From Spirochaetia bacterium (GTDB taxonomy: Bacteria > Spirochaetota > Leptospiria > Leptospirales > Leptonemataceae), in contig JAIOPQ010000069.1 in assembly GCA_021413825.1 (NCBI GenBank), positions 1 to 45,790 of the forward strand: a DNA stretch of 45,790 bases, read 5' to 3'. Below the pieces are notes generated by a model. That model saw only the letters and a program-made list of their open reading frames with translations. It was not told the DNA's origin and ran no database searches. This document shows positions 25,825 to 34,022 of the stretch, one piece after another. The stretch's first letter is position 1, and each line of letters opens with the position of its first letter. The position numbers were made by a program, and so were the translations under genes.

Positions 25825-26605
25825 ACCGAATTTCTTGTTCGTTTTCATGCGGCAGACATTTGCCGTCACGGACGTGGAACTGCGCAAACTCATCCGTGAT
25901 CCAACGGAGTTATTGTCGCGCGCGATTCAGCCTGTTCTCTGGCTCGCTGTATTCGGTCAGGTTTTCAGTCGAGTGCGAGGAATTCCGACGGGCAATGTGA
26001 GTTACATTGCATTCATGACGCCGGGCATTCTAGCTCAGAGCGTACTGTTCAGTGCGATTTTTTATGGCATTGCCGTTATCTGGGAACGTGATCTGGGAAT
26101 CATTCACAAGTTACTTGTGAGTCCTGCAAGCCGTGTCGCTCTGGTTCTAGGCAAGGCCATTGCTGCGGGATTTCGCGGATTTGTTCAGGCAGGGATTATC
26201 TACGTTCTCGCCTTGATTCTGGACATTTCCATGCAATGGAATGCCGAATCTATCCTTGGTGTCCTCCTTGCCGTAATGCTCGGTTCAGGGATTTTTGCCA
26301 CCTTCTCCCTGGTCATTGCCTGCATTGTAAAAACAAGGGAACGCTTTATGGGTGTCGGTCAGGTACTGACAATGCCACTTTTCTTCGCAAGCAACGCAAT
26401 CTATCCACTTGAGCTAATGCCAGGATGGTTGAAAGCGGTTGCATTGGCAAATCCGCTCACGTATCTTGTGGATGCCCTCCGAGGCCTGATGATTGAGGGC
26501 GGTGTTCACGCGCACAGCCTGCTCGTCGATTTTGGATGCATGGCCCTGGTATTCGTGCTGCTGCTTACGCTCGCTTCCAGGTTGTATCCTTCCCTTGTTC
26601 GGTAG
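25781..26605 (+). CDS. ABC-2 type permease, DrrB-like
   Basis: A 274-aa permease from GTG 25781 (ATG 25784 is the next codon), supported by AAGGAGG at 25766-25772, 8 nt upstream. An earlier in-frame ATG at 25730 lacks this site. N-terminal cytosolic segment, then about six hydrophobic helices with the ABC-2 motif region NPLTYLVDALRGLMI in the last third, and the family pattern SPASRVALVLGKAIAAG before it. The overlap with the DrrA-like gene marks a coupled pair. Its substrate is unknown. The gene ends 29 bp from the convergent Acr3 gene. Confidence 0.87.
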   Translation: MMSARREGPSHDLDKPNFLFVFMRQTFAVTDVELRKLIRDPTELLSRAIQPVLWLAVFGQVFSRVRGIPTGNVSYIAFMTPGILAQSVLFSAIFYGIAVIWERDLGIIHKLLVSPASRVALVLGKAIAAGFRGFVQAGIIYVLALILDISMQWNAESILGVLLAVMLGSGIFATFSLVIACIVKTRERFMGVGQVLTMPLFFASNAIYPLELMPGWLKAVALANPLTYLVDALRGLMIEGGVHAHSLLVDFGCMALVFVLLLTLASRLYPSLVR

Positions 26606-26633
26606 CAATTAGCATCCCTACTCACTTCAGACG

Positions 26634-27704
26634 TTAGGCGGCATTTGCAGACTTTTCGAACCAGCGTTTGGTTCCGTTGCAGGCCGCACAAACCGTTAGC
26701 ATTACTGGAACTTCCACGAGTACACCTACAATTGTCGCGAGTGCGGCACCGGAGCCCGGGCCAAACAGAGTAATCGCCACGGCAACTGCAAGTTCAAAGA
26801 AGTTGCTTGCGCCTATGAGCGCACCCGGAGCCGCGATTTTGTGTTCAACCCGGAGCCACCGCATCAGCAAATATGCCGCACTTGAGTTGAAGTACACCTG
26901 AATAATGATCGGGACTGCAAGCAATAGCACAGCGAACCATCGCTGAATCAAATTCTCGGCTTGAAAGGAGAAAATCAGAACAAGTGTCGCAAGCAATGCA
27001 AGGATTGTAACTGGTTGAAAAGTTGGAAGGAACGTATCCTGGAACCATTTGAGTCCTTTTGCCTTTAACAAAAACTGGCGAGTGAAAAATCCTGCGGCCA
27101 GCGGGATAACAATGAATACAAGCACAGAAGTTATCAAGACCCGCGGCGGGATTACAACATCCGCCACACCGCAAAGGAACATTACAATTGGAGCAAACAG
27201 TACAAGCATGATAAGATCATTCACTGCAACCTGCACCAACGTGTAAACCGGGTCCCCATCGGTTAGATACGACCAAACAAATACCATGGCCGTGCAGGGT
27301 GCTGCGGCGAGGATTATGAGACCTGCAGTGTACTCGCGCGCCATTTGCTCGCCAATCCACGGCAGAAACAGCACGCGCATAAATAACCATGCGAGGAATG
27401 CCATACTGAAAGGTTTGATCAGCCAATTTACAACAAGCGTAACCAACAATCCTCTGGGCTTTTTCCGAATGCCGCCAATCGAACTGAAATCGATTTTTAG
27501 CATCATCGGAAAAATCATAAGCCAGATCAACACGGCAATGGGACCGTTTACCTGGGATCCGTTCACGAATTCAAGGCCACTCAGCGTTCGGGTGACACCT
27601 GGAAAAAAGCGGCCCAACCCCACTCCAAGCACCATACATAGCAAAACCCAGAGCGAAAGGTAGCGTTCGAAAAAGGGCAGTTTGCGGACCGGCGATTCGC
27701 TCAT
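26634..27704 (-). CDS. acr3: Arsenite efflux permease Acr3
   Basis: A 356-aa membrane protein with about ten hydrophobic helices. The conserved cysteine of ACR3 is Cys137 (AAPCTAMVFVW), and the helix SNFFELAVAVAI carries the second conserved region. It pumps arsenite (H2AsO3-) out of the cell using the proton gradient. Its ATG overlaps the arsC stop as ATGA on the minus strand. It belongs to the operon arsR-arsC-acr3. A second motif, NDLIMLVLFAPI, is also typical. Length is normal. Confidence 0.96.
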   Translation of the reverse strand: MSESPVRKLPFFERYLSLWVLLCMVLGVGLGRFFPGVTRTLSGLEFVNGSQVNGPIAVLIWLMIFPMMLKIDFSSIGGIRKKPRGLLVTLVVNWLIKPFSMAFLAWLFMRVLFLPWIGEQMAREYTAGLIILAAAPCTAMVFVWSYLTDGDPVYTLVQVAVNDLIMLVLFAPIVMFLCGVADVVIPPRVLITSVLVFIVIPLAAGFFTRQFLLKAKGLKWFQDTFLPTFQPVTILALLATLVLIFSFQAENLIQRWFAVLLLAVPIIIQVYFNSSAAYLLMRWLRVEHKIAAPGALIGASNFFELAVAVAITLFGPGSGAALATIVGVLVEVPVMLTVCAACNGTKRWFEKSANAA

Positions 27705-28219
27705 GTTGTCCTTCCGATCTCATCAATCTTCTGCTGAAGTGCCTGCTCTTTGAGTTTGGTCAGAGGTAAATTCGCAAGCAGGTCAATGCGGCGCTTCAAG
27801 AGCGCGAATGCCTCCTGAAATACTTTATAAACTTGTTCATCGGTTCCGGTTGCGAGCGCCGGATCATCCAGACCCCAGTGCGCAGTCACGGGTTGACCGG
27901 GAAATATGGGACAGGCCTCCGCCATATCATCCAGAGCATTGCCGCATAACGTGAACACAAAGTTCACATTTTCCTTTTGCTGAATGAACGGATCCCAGCT
28001 CTTTGAAGCGAGTCCGCCTGTTTTCATCCGATTGTCTTCCAGAATCCGCAATGCCATTGGATGTACACCTTTTGTTTGAGGGAATTTGCTTAAGTCGGGC
28101 TTGGACCCGGCGCTGTACGCAATAAACATATCCGAGAAACTAGTATTGACGATGGACTCCGCCATTTGAGATCTGCACGAGTTGCCCGTGCACAAGAACA
28201 GTATGCTTAGTTTTCCCAT
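27701..28219 (-). CDS. arsC: Arsenate reductase ArsC (LMW phosphatase fold)
   Basis: A 172-aa protein started at the ATG at 28219, with GGAGG 6 nt upstream; the long upstream extension overlaps arsR and is rejected. P-loop C10-TGNSC-R16 (CX5R), second catalytic pair C92 (TLCGN) and C103 (EACPIF). The DDPA motif supplies the general acid. It reduces arsenate to arsenite with thioredoxin or mycothiol-like donors through a disulfide cascade. The C92-C103 spacing is longer than the seven in Bacillus ArsC and fits the ACR3-linked group (FPGQPVTAHWGLDDPA). It overlaps acr3 by 4 bp. Confidence 0.95.
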   Translation of the reverse strand: MGKLSILFLCTGNSCRSQMAESIVNTSFSDMFIAYSAGSKPDLSKFPQTKGVHPMALRILEDNRMKTGGLASKSWDPFIQQKENVNFVFTLCGNALDDMAEACPIFPGQPVTAHWGLDDPALATGTDEQVYKVFQEAFALLKRRIDLLANLPLTKLKEQALQQKIDEIGRTT

Positions 28220-28233
28220 TTGATTCCTCCGTA

Positions 28234-28569
28234 TTAACAACAATCCTGGGATTTCTGACAGGACTCCATTTCCTGAAAAAAATCGTTCATCATAGATCGA
28301 TACCGATTCATTGTTTTCCAATCGATGCAGTAGCAAGATGTAACGCCTTCCGTTTCTCCGCGAATGAGTCCTACAGATTTAAGCTCGCGCAAATGCTGCG
28401 AAACCGTAGACTGTGCCAGCGGCATTACATCCACCAATTCCCCGCATATACACTCACCGCGCTTGCCAATGGTTTTCAAAATGCGAATCCGCGCGGGATG
28501 GGAGAAAGCTTTCGCAAATTCCGCGAGTTGCGCAAGAGCGGCCGGAAACTCACTGGCTTTATTTATCAT
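28234..28569 (-). CDS. arsR: ArsR-family arsenite-responsive repressor
   Basis: A 111-aa winged-helix protein. The metal-binding pair is C40-x-C42 (GECICGEL, the ELCVCDL position of ArsR), followed by recognition helix STVSQHLRELKSVGLI. Further thiols are C79 and C81 in the wing region, C104 and a C-terminal C110-C111. The extra C-terminal pair may add an As(III) site. The ATG at 28569 has no Shine-Dalgarno sequence and lies 2 nt from the proximal operator, so the leader is very short or absent. First gene of arsR-arsC-acr3. It should repress both this operon and the divergent thioredoxin-like gene. Confidence 0.95.
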   Translation of the reverse strand: MINKASEFPAALAQLAEFAKAFSHPARIRILKTIGKRGECICGELVDVMPLAQSTVSQHLRELKSVGLIRGETEGVTSCYCIDWKTMNRYRSMMNDFFQEMESCQKSQDCC

Positions 28570-28571
28570 AT

Positions 28572-28587
28572 ATCGTGCATATACGAT
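28572..28587. promoter_or_regulatory. ArsR operator 1
   Basis: ATCGTGCATATACGAT: ATCGT-N6-ACGAT, two nucleotides upstream of arsR. The arms are identical to those of the second site at 28737, except one base. The 5-6-5 geometry matches the ATCAA-N6-TTGAT type of ArsR-family operators. Confidence 0.7.
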
Positions 28588-28736
28588 TTATTGAAGGAGT
28601 CAAGTAGAAAAAGCTATTGTCATTGGAGCCTGGTGCACGGGTTGTCTCAAGCTGTTAACACAACTGTAACAATGACAGTCGATTCGATGTAGATCGTTGT
28701 GCCACAAGCAACGAGCCAATTTATGCTTGCCAATCT

Positions 28737-28752
28737 ATCGTATAATTGCGAT
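28737..28752. promoter_or_regulatory. ArsR operator 2 with embedded TATAAT
   Basis: ATCGTATAATTGCGAT: ATCGT-N6-GCGAT, 15 nt before the thioredoxin-like gene. The perfect -10 hexamer TATAAT (28741-28746) lies inside it, so ArsR binding would block the plus-strand promoter. The -35 is weak. Confidence 0.68.
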
Positions 28753-28766
28753 AATCGAAGCATCTC

Positions 28767-29003
28767 ATGAAACATATCAAAGTACTCGGTCCGGGTTGCG
28801 CCAGATGCAAGGCAACCTATGCCAATGCCCTGGAAGCCGTAAAAACTTCGGGCGTAGAAGCCAGTGTGGAAAAAATTGAAGATTTTGAAGCCATGCTTAA
28901 ATATGACGTACTGGGTACTCCGGTGCTGGTAGTTGACGAAGTCAGTAAGATCAAGGGGCGTGTGGCCACCGTAGAAGAAATCACCGCATTATTGCGCGAT
29001 TAG
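28767..29003 (+). CDS. Small thioredoxin-like redox protein (CXXC)
   Basis: A 78-aa thioredoxin-fold protein of the TM0996/MTH895 group. Active site C11-A-R-C14, then the cis-Pro loop LGTPVLVVDE. It is found next to ArsP/permease genes in many bacteria and may deliver reducing power to ArsC or to methyl-arsenic handling. It starts at ATG 28767 with no strong ribosome site and is followed 57 bp later by the permease gene. Divergent from arsR with an operator between. Confidence 0.9.
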   Translation: MKHIKVLGPGCARCKATYANALEAVKTSGVEASVEKIEDFEAMLKYDVLGTPVLVVDEVSKIKGRVATVEEITALLRD

Positions 29004-29060
29004 ATCGCGCTATTTACGAGCGGCTAAAGATCAAGGTGTTGTTAATGCGAGCGCTCACTC

Positions 29061-30035
29061 ATGTTTGATTGGCTGCAATGGCTTGTTGACCGGCTGGTAT
29101 TTACGGCGGCCGGATTAGATCGTGACAGTCACCTTGGCGCAGCAATAAACTTCTTTGTCTTTGATTCTATCAAGATACTCTTGCTTTTGTTTCTGATCTC
29201 AACTCTGATGGGGTTCATCAATTCTTACATCCCGGTTGATCGAGTCAGAAATTTCTTGAGCCGCAACAAGCTTTATCGATTGGAATATCTTTTTGCTTCA
29301 GCATTCGGAGTCATCACACCCTTTTGCTCCTGCTCTGCTGTGCCGTTGTTTATTGGCTTCGTAAAAGGCGGCATTCCAATGGGAGTAACCCTCACGTACC
29401 TGATTACAGCCCCATTGGTCAACGAAGTTGCTATAGCAATGTTTCTTGGGGCTTTCGGTGCAAAAATCACCGCCATATATGTTGTGACGGGGATTCTGCT
29501 CGGAATTCTGGGAGGCTTCGTTCTCGGAAAATTTCGCCTGGAGGGCTACTTGATGCCCTGGGTTCAGCAGGTAATCGCAAACGCTCGTGGGGAAGAAGAA
29601 ATGGATTTGGAAGTACTTCCTTTCTCAAGGAGATTGCAGCGCATCGTAAAGGAATCAACCACAACGGTCAGGGGCATTATTCTATACGTCCTCCTCGGTA
29701 TAGGCATCGGCGCCGCCATGCATGGGTTTCTCCCTACAGGTTTTTTCGAGCAGTACGTAAATAAAGAACAGTGGTATGCTGTGCCGGTAGCAGTGATAGT
29801 CGGTGTACCAATGTATGCCAATGCAGCCGGAGTGATCCCTGTGATTCAGACATTGGTCGCTAAAGGAATACCCCTGGGTACTGCGATTGCATTCATGATG
29901 AGCGTGATTGGTCTCTCCTTGCCAGAGGCCATGCTATTAAAAAAGATCATGTCCTGGCGACTCATCGGAATATATTTCGGCACAATCGGAGTCTTTATGG
30001 TACTCTCTGGTTACCTTTTTAATTACCTATTCTGA
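29061..30035 (+). CDS. arsP: ArsP-type permease (DUF318)
   Basis: A 324-aa polytopic permease with the family landmark C89-S-C91 (FCSCSAVPLF) in an early helix, then GVTLTYLITAPLVNEVAI and, near the C-terminus, GVPMYANAAGVIPVIQ. Members of this family export trivalent organoarsenicals such as methylarsenite (ArsP) and occur next to small CXXC thioredoxin-like proteins, as here. Eight or so hydrophobic helices. Convergent with the Fur-family gene. Which arsenical is carried cannot be read. It forms one transcription unit with the thioredoxin-like gene. Confidence 0.85.
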   Translation: MFDWLQWLVDRLVFTAAGLDRDSHLGAAINFFVFDSIKILLLLFLISTLMGFINSYIPVDRVRNFLSRNKLYRLEYLFASAFGVITPFCSCSAVPLFIGFVKGGIPMGVTLTYLITAPLVNEVAIAMFLGAFGAKITAIYVVTGILLGILGGFVLGKFRLEGYLMPWVQQVIANARGEEEMDLEVLPFSRRLQRIVKESTTTVRGIILYVLLGIGIGAAMHGFLPTGFFEQYVNKEQWYAVPVAVIVGVPMYANAAGVIPVIQTLVAKGIPLGTAIAFMMSVIGLSLPEAMLLKKIMSWRLIGIYFGTIGVFMVLSGYLFNYLF

Positions 30036-30094
30036 GCCAGCGCAGAGACTGGAACAATCGAAGGGGTTACTTTTGCACAATTGGGAAATGAAAG

Positions 30095-30110
30095 GATTGC
30101 AATAGCAATC
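30095..30110 (-). terminator. Weak bidirectional hairpin between arsP-like and fur-like genes
   Basis: GATTGC-AATA-GCAATC, perfect 6-bp stem and 4-nt loop at the convergent gene ends, followed on the minus strand by CTTTCATTT. Short, so only a weak candidate. Confidence 0.35.
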
Positions 30111-30546
30111 AAAGCGATCGCGCTTGAGCGCATTTTGAACATTCGCCGTATATCTCGACGGCATGCGAAACAATGCGAAAGTCTTTATCCTCTCGCGGTG
30201 GGGGGATTTTTTTAGGGATAAAGCAGGAATCAATGCAAAAGGTTGCACCGCAGGTCAGGCAAACCGCATGGTGATGATGATCATCGCCCTGAAATTCAAA
30301 CCTCGAAATAGCTTTGTTTTGGAGATTTATCTGGCTTACGTAGCCTGATTCAGTTAGCATCAAGAGGTTTCTGTACACAGTGTCCAAACTAACGTGTGGA
30401 AATGTCTTCTTTACGCGCAAATGGACGTCACGCGCCGTAAGGGAGTTTCTAGAGTGAATTAGAACGCGAAGGACCTCCGTACGCTGTGGTGTTAGCTTCT
30501 GGCCACTTTGCCTGAGCGAATCCAAACATTCCTGAAGAGTAATCAT
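30109..30546 (-). CDS. Fur-family metal-responsive repressor
   Basis: A 145-aa regulator: N-terminal winged helix (QKLTPQRTEVLRVL, LDTVYRNLLMLTESGYV), then the hinge with Glu/Asp-His-rich segment GDDHHHHAVC and two CXXC pairs (C-L-T-C and C-S-K-C), the structural zinc site of Fur, PerR and Zur. Which metal or oxidant is sensed cannot be told; the intact zinc site fits PerR or Zur as well as Fur. It is not part of the ars operons and lies convergent to the permease gene. Its ATG is 30546. A 97-bp region separates it from the divergent EAL gene. Confidence 0.92.
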   Translation of the reverse strand: MITLQECLDSLRQSGQKLTPQRTEVLRVLIHSRNSLTARDVHLRVKKTFPHVSLDTVYRNLLMLTESGYVSQINLQNKAISRFEFQGDDHHHHAVCLTCGATFCIDSCFIPKKIPPPREDKDFRIVSHAVEIYGECSKCAQARSL

Positions 30547-30643
30547 CCTATCACGTATCCTCTATAAGTAAGGCGTTCGGTGCAAACCGGGTCAACCAGA
30601 AAACATTTGACACGCCCCAGGATGCATTGGCTCATTTGAATCG

Positions 30644-31999
30644 ATGGACCAGGGGGAAAGGCAAAGTTACGAAACCCGCGAGGCCTCCAGCGACCTGAGA
30701 AACCTGGACACCTTTAAGAAGAACTTCATCGAATCCAATCGCGGGAAACCCCTATTCCTCATCCGATTCCAAAACCTGGAGGGAATGGGACTCGATGAAT
30801 TCATAGGATTCCTCAGAAATGAGGTCCACAGCATTCTAGATTTGACAGATGTAGAGTTTCGGTTCCACTATATGGAGCGCCTGCCATGCCTGCTTATGGG
30901 CATTTCGCCCCTTCACAGATGGAGCGGCGCAACCTTCCCAAACGTTGATAGCTCCATTGGTCGATTTCATCTGGATTGCCTGGCGCGCAAGGCCTGCACG
31001 TTTCAGTTTGGAGTCGGAAGATCGCAGTGTAACTTTATCTCAGACAATGATGAGATCTTTGATGAGTTGTATCGCACGTCAGAAAAGAACCTTAAAGACA
31101 ACCTGACGCGCTGGAGCTGGACATACTTCAATCGGGCTAACACGTATATCTCAGATGAAACAAACGATGCAATGATCCAACCCACTATATCGTTTGATCC
31201 GCGAGCAAGGATGTATTCGGTAAACGGGGGTGAAGTTTTCGTAGGTGGAGGTGTTTACTCCAGCTATCGGGATCTCATAGGAGACATTCCACCGGACCAG
31301 GATCTCAATCGCATTGAACTTTTGATATTGGAAAAACTTGTGACGGCCTGTGAAGGTGCACCCGGATTATTGAAGTTTAACATATCCCCCCAATCTTTGA
31401 TTGATACGTTCGGGATGCAGGAAAAAGTTAACCGCCTCTACAATCTGATTTTATCGCGCGGCCTGGAACCAAAAAATATTCGACTCGAGCTGGTTGAAAA
31501 GCCGTATGAGGAAAAGCTTCATACGCTCAAGGAAGTTTGCGGATCATTCTACAGTTTTGGCGTGACATTCGCAGCGGATGATTTTGGAGTAAAGAGCCAG
31601 AGCCACCAGGTTGTTCTGGATCTGGGTGTTATGATCAAGGAATTTAAACTCGATCCAATTAGTTTCCGTTTCAAAGTGGAAGAAGATCAGACCAAATTCC
31701 TGGACAATCTTGCCTTCATTGACTATTGCAAACGCCTGGCGGATAACCGCGAAGCCGGAATCACGGCAGAGGCGGTTGAAGATTTTGATACATTGCGATT
31801 TTTAATGGAACATCAAATTTACCAATTCCAAACAAATCTGTTTTCGGGCAAAATCCCGCTTACTGAATATCGTGGACGATATGCGGAAATGCGAAATTTG
31901 CCTGAGGAAACAGTGCGGAGAATTTTGACCGATCGAATCCTCCTGGATGAGGTGCGCGCGGTCGGAAACATATTCAAAGTTGCCCAACGCATTAGCTAG
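30644..31999 (+). CDS. Degenerate EAL-domain protein
   Basis: A 451-aa protein from ATG 30644. About 200 N-terminal residues of unknown type (maybe GGDEF-derived) precede an EAL domain (about 190-430). Landmarks: G-G-E-V-F where EAL has E-A-L, FNISPQSL, IRLELVEKP (LEITE position), AADDFGV with both aspartates, and ITAEAVEDF at the AEGVE position, while the final QGYLFSKP is replaced by FQTNLFSGKIP. The metal and loop residues are thus partly altered, so it may bind cyclic-di-GMP or be inactive rather than hydrolyse it. A TTGACA at 30607 could be its -35. It is followed by an unrelated lipoprotein gene 13 bp downstream. Confidence 0.78.
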   Translation: MDQGERQSYETREASSDLRNLDTFKKNFIESNRGKPLFLIRFQNLEGMGLDEFIGFLRNEVHSILDLTDVEFRFHYMERLPCLLMGISPLHRWSGATFPNVDSSIGRFHLDCLARKACTFQFGVGRSQCNFISDNDEIFDELYRTSEKNLKDNLTRWSWTYFNRANTYISDETNDAMIQPTISFDPRARMYSVNGGEVFVGGGVYSSYRDLIGDIPPDQDLNRIELLILEKLVTACEGAPGLLKFNISPQSLIDTFGMQEKVNRLYNLILSRGLEPKNIRLELVEKPYEEKLHTLKEVCGSFYSFGVTFAADDFGVKSQSHQVVLDLGVMIKEFKLDPISFRFKVEEDQTKFLDNLAFIDYCKRLADNREAGITAEAVEDFDTLRFLMEHQIYQFQTNLFSGKIPLTEYRGRYAEMRNLPEETVRRILTDRILLDEVRAVGNIFKVAQRIS

Positions 32000-32012
32000 C
32001 AGGAAGAACTGC

Positions 32013-33125
32013 GTGAGACCCAGGCGACTCATTTCCGCTGTAATCCTCGGTTTGTCCGCCAATTGTTCGCTATTTAACCCGGTCACAAACAACTATCCTG
32101 AACTTGCGCTTTTGCTCGCTGGATCCGCAACGTCAGCAGCTTCACCGAGCAGATTTCTATTTACAGTCTCTGCAGGCGACAACATGGCCAGAACGTTACG
32201 AATCAACGAAGAGAGCGGAACCCTGTCACTGATTTCAAGTCAACCCCTGGCTGCGGCAGGATTGCGGACACACGTTCATCCGTCGCTTCCCGTGTTTTAT
32301 AGCACGCTGAACGCAACGCCGGGCGGCATTGATGCATTTGCGTTTGATTCTGAAACAGGTATTCTCCAACCTGCTGTAACACAGCGAACCTCTGGCGGAG
32401 AGGATTTTTCACATGCTATCTCTGCGCATCCCAATGGCACTATGGTACTGTTTAGTATTGTACAACCTATTACACAGTTTTACCGGAGTAATCTCACATC
32501 AGGTCTGCCGAGTGCACCGGCTCTTGTTTCTCCAGCCTTAAACGCGAACAGCCAGCTTGCAGGATTAACTCCCAACGGAGATTTTCTATACGTATCTCGA
32601 GCAACGGGAGGCCTTGAGCGGTACTCAGTTGCGGCGGACGGAACCATGATCCAGCTTGGCAACACTACTATTTCTGGCGCAACAATCTCCGGGAGAATCA
32701 GCTTTTCATCCGATAGTAAATTTTTGTACACAACGTCATCCGCGAATGACGTTGCATCGTTTAGCATCGATGGGTCAGGAAACCTGACTCCGGTCTCACT
32801 CTTTGCTGCCGGTGTTACAAATCTAAGCAATGCTTTTGTCAATCCAGGAGGGACGCGTTTCTATGTTCTTTCCTATGGAAATGCAATTCAAACGTATTCC
32901 ATCGCAAGTAACGGTGCCCTTACACTCCTCAACCAGCAGTCCGTTGCCTCGAGCACGGACTTCTTGTGTCTGGATCGTTCTGGCCGATTTCTATTTATTG
33001 GGCAAGCAGCGGGGGCCGGCGATCAGATATATTCTTACAACATAAACTCTGACGGAGTTCCGGTTCTGACAGGTAGTCTTGGGACTGGAAACCTTCTCAG
33101 AAGTTGCGCGGCTTCAAGTATTTGA
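32013..33125 (+). CDS. Beta-propeller (lactonase-like) lipoprotein
   Basis: A 370-aa lipoprotein from GTG 32013 (AGGAAG 7 nt upstream); the longer frame overlaps the EAL gene and is rejected. Lipobox G-L-S-A-N-C (Cys18). The mature part repeats a ~45-residue unit of the form S-x-x-G-x-L-x-x, x-x-F-L-Y-x-x-S, x-x-I-x-x-Y-S-I (for example DGSGNLTPVSLF, PGGTRFYVLSYGNAIQTYSI), a seven-bladed 6-phosphogluconolactonase-like propeller. Such outer-membrane or periplasmic spirochaete lipoproteins have mostly unknown roles. No catalytic residues can be assigned. Confidence 0.82.
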   Translation: MRPRRLISAVILGLSANCSLFNPVTNNYPELALLLAGSATSAASPSRFLFTVSAGDNMARTLRINEESGTLSLISSQPLAAAGLRTHVHPSLPVFYSTLNATPGGIDAFAFDSETGILQPAVTQRTSGGEDFSHAISAHPNGTMVLFSIVQPITQFYRSNLTSGLPSAPALVSPALNANSQLAGLTPNGDFLYVSRATGGLERYSVAADGTMIQLGNTTISGATISGRISFSSDSKFLYTTSSANDVASFSIDGSGNLTPVSLFAAGVTNLSNAFVNPGGTRFYVLSYGNAIQTYSIASNGALTLLNQQSVASSTDFLCLDRSGRFLFIGQAAGAGDQIYSYNINSDGVPVLTGSLGTGNLLRSCAASSI

Positions 33126-33457
33126 TCGAGTGTCCCGAGCGTTTGCGAATAACGTTAACCCGAAACGACATCCAACTAATTCGAAGGTAACATGACACTC
33201 TGCTGCATGGGGCGAGCCCGTCCGCCGATGGAACCTTGCAGGCAGAATCGCTTCCTGCCACTCGCATACCGTGTTCGAGGTCCCGGCGCTCCGGAAATCC
33301 CGTTTTTTGGAACATTTTAGCGGCTAATTTCCCCCGGTTTCGCCTGAAATTCGGTACAAAAGGTGGGATTGCGCATTCCGCACCCTGGAACCAAAAACTT
33401 CTTGACAAGCTGTCAAGCGATCGTTTCAATTATGGCTTAGGATCGTCGGTCCATAAT
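33126..33457. other. 332-bp gene-free region before carD
   Basis: No convincing gene on either strand. It holds a short hairpin candidate GCAGG/CCTGC near 33238-33259 and the carD promoter (33401-33430). Frames open here lack a start site, and the minus-strand frame 33097-33429 has no homology signal. Confidence 0.6.
33401..33430 (+). promoter_or_regulatory. carD promoter with palindromic -35
   Basis: -35 TTGACA (33402-33407), 17-nt spacer, -10 TTCAAT (33425-33430). The -35 lies in a 7-3-7 inverted repeat CTTGACA-AGC-TGTCAAG (33401-33417), a possible repressor site. The start codon is 28 nt downstream. Confidence 0.55.
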
Positions 33458-33982
33458 ATGCCGCAGGCAAAAGTTAAAAAGGGCCAGGAAAAAGCCGAAA
33501 AAACAGGTTTCGATGTTGGAGACTACGTAGTCTACCCAATGCACGGTGTCGGGCAGATCAATGCTGTCCAGAAGCAGGATATTCTGGGTAAGAAAACCCG
33601 GTGCTACATCCTGGACATTAGCGCTTCAAAAATGAAGGTAATGATCCCAGTAGATAAGGCCGAGACAATTGGGATCCGGCCAATTATCAAAAAGAAAGAT
33701 GTAAAAAAAGTTCTAGATCTGCTGAAAAAAGATGAGATGGATACGGAAGAAGATTGGAAAATCCGTTATCAAAACAATATGACTAAGATCAAGTCCGGAG
33801 ACATTTACTCCGTGGCTGAGGTCTGTCGGAACCTGTACAAACGCGCACGAGATAAAGAACTATCGCTCATGGAGCGAAGACTCTATGAGTCCGCTTATAA
33901 TCTGGTATCAAGTGAAATCGCAATTTCAAGAGAGATCTCTATGGAAGAGGCGGGCAACCTGATTTCAGAAGTGCTTTCCTGA
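33458..33982 (+). CDS. carD: CarD/CdnL-type RNA polymerase-binding regulator
   Basis: A 174-aa protein starting at ATG 33458; the frame upstream runs through the promoter region and is rejected. The N-terminal RNAP-interacting domain (about 15-75) has [18 protein letters not shown], the CarD/TRCF signature. The helical C-terminal half contains [21 protein letters not shown] and the [29 protein letters not shown] block typical of CarD, which stabilises open promoter complexes. The gene is directly followed by the PIN/TRAM gene, a common arrangement in spirochaetes and firmicutes. Own promoter upstream. Confidence 0.95.
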   Translation: MPQAKVKKGQEKAEKTGFDVGDYVVYPMHGVGQINAVQKQDILGKKTRCYILDISASKMKVMIPVDKAETIGIRPIIKKKDVKKVLDLLKKDEMDTEEDWKIRYQNNMTKIKSGDIYSVAEVCRNLYKRARDKELSLMERRLYESAYNLVSSEIAISREISMEEAGNLISEVLS

Positions 33983-34022
33983 CCAGTTCTCGCCTGCAGG
34001 CCCCGGACCGAAGGGGTGTTAT

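Noticed and set aside
33126-33400. Riboswitch-like structure before carD
   Set aside because: Only short hairpins; no conserved B12, TPP or other box could be recognised.
33097-33429. A 110-codon minus-strand frame in the gene-free region before carD
   Set aside because: No ribosome site, no recognisable domain, and it runs through the carD promoter and the end of the propeller gene.
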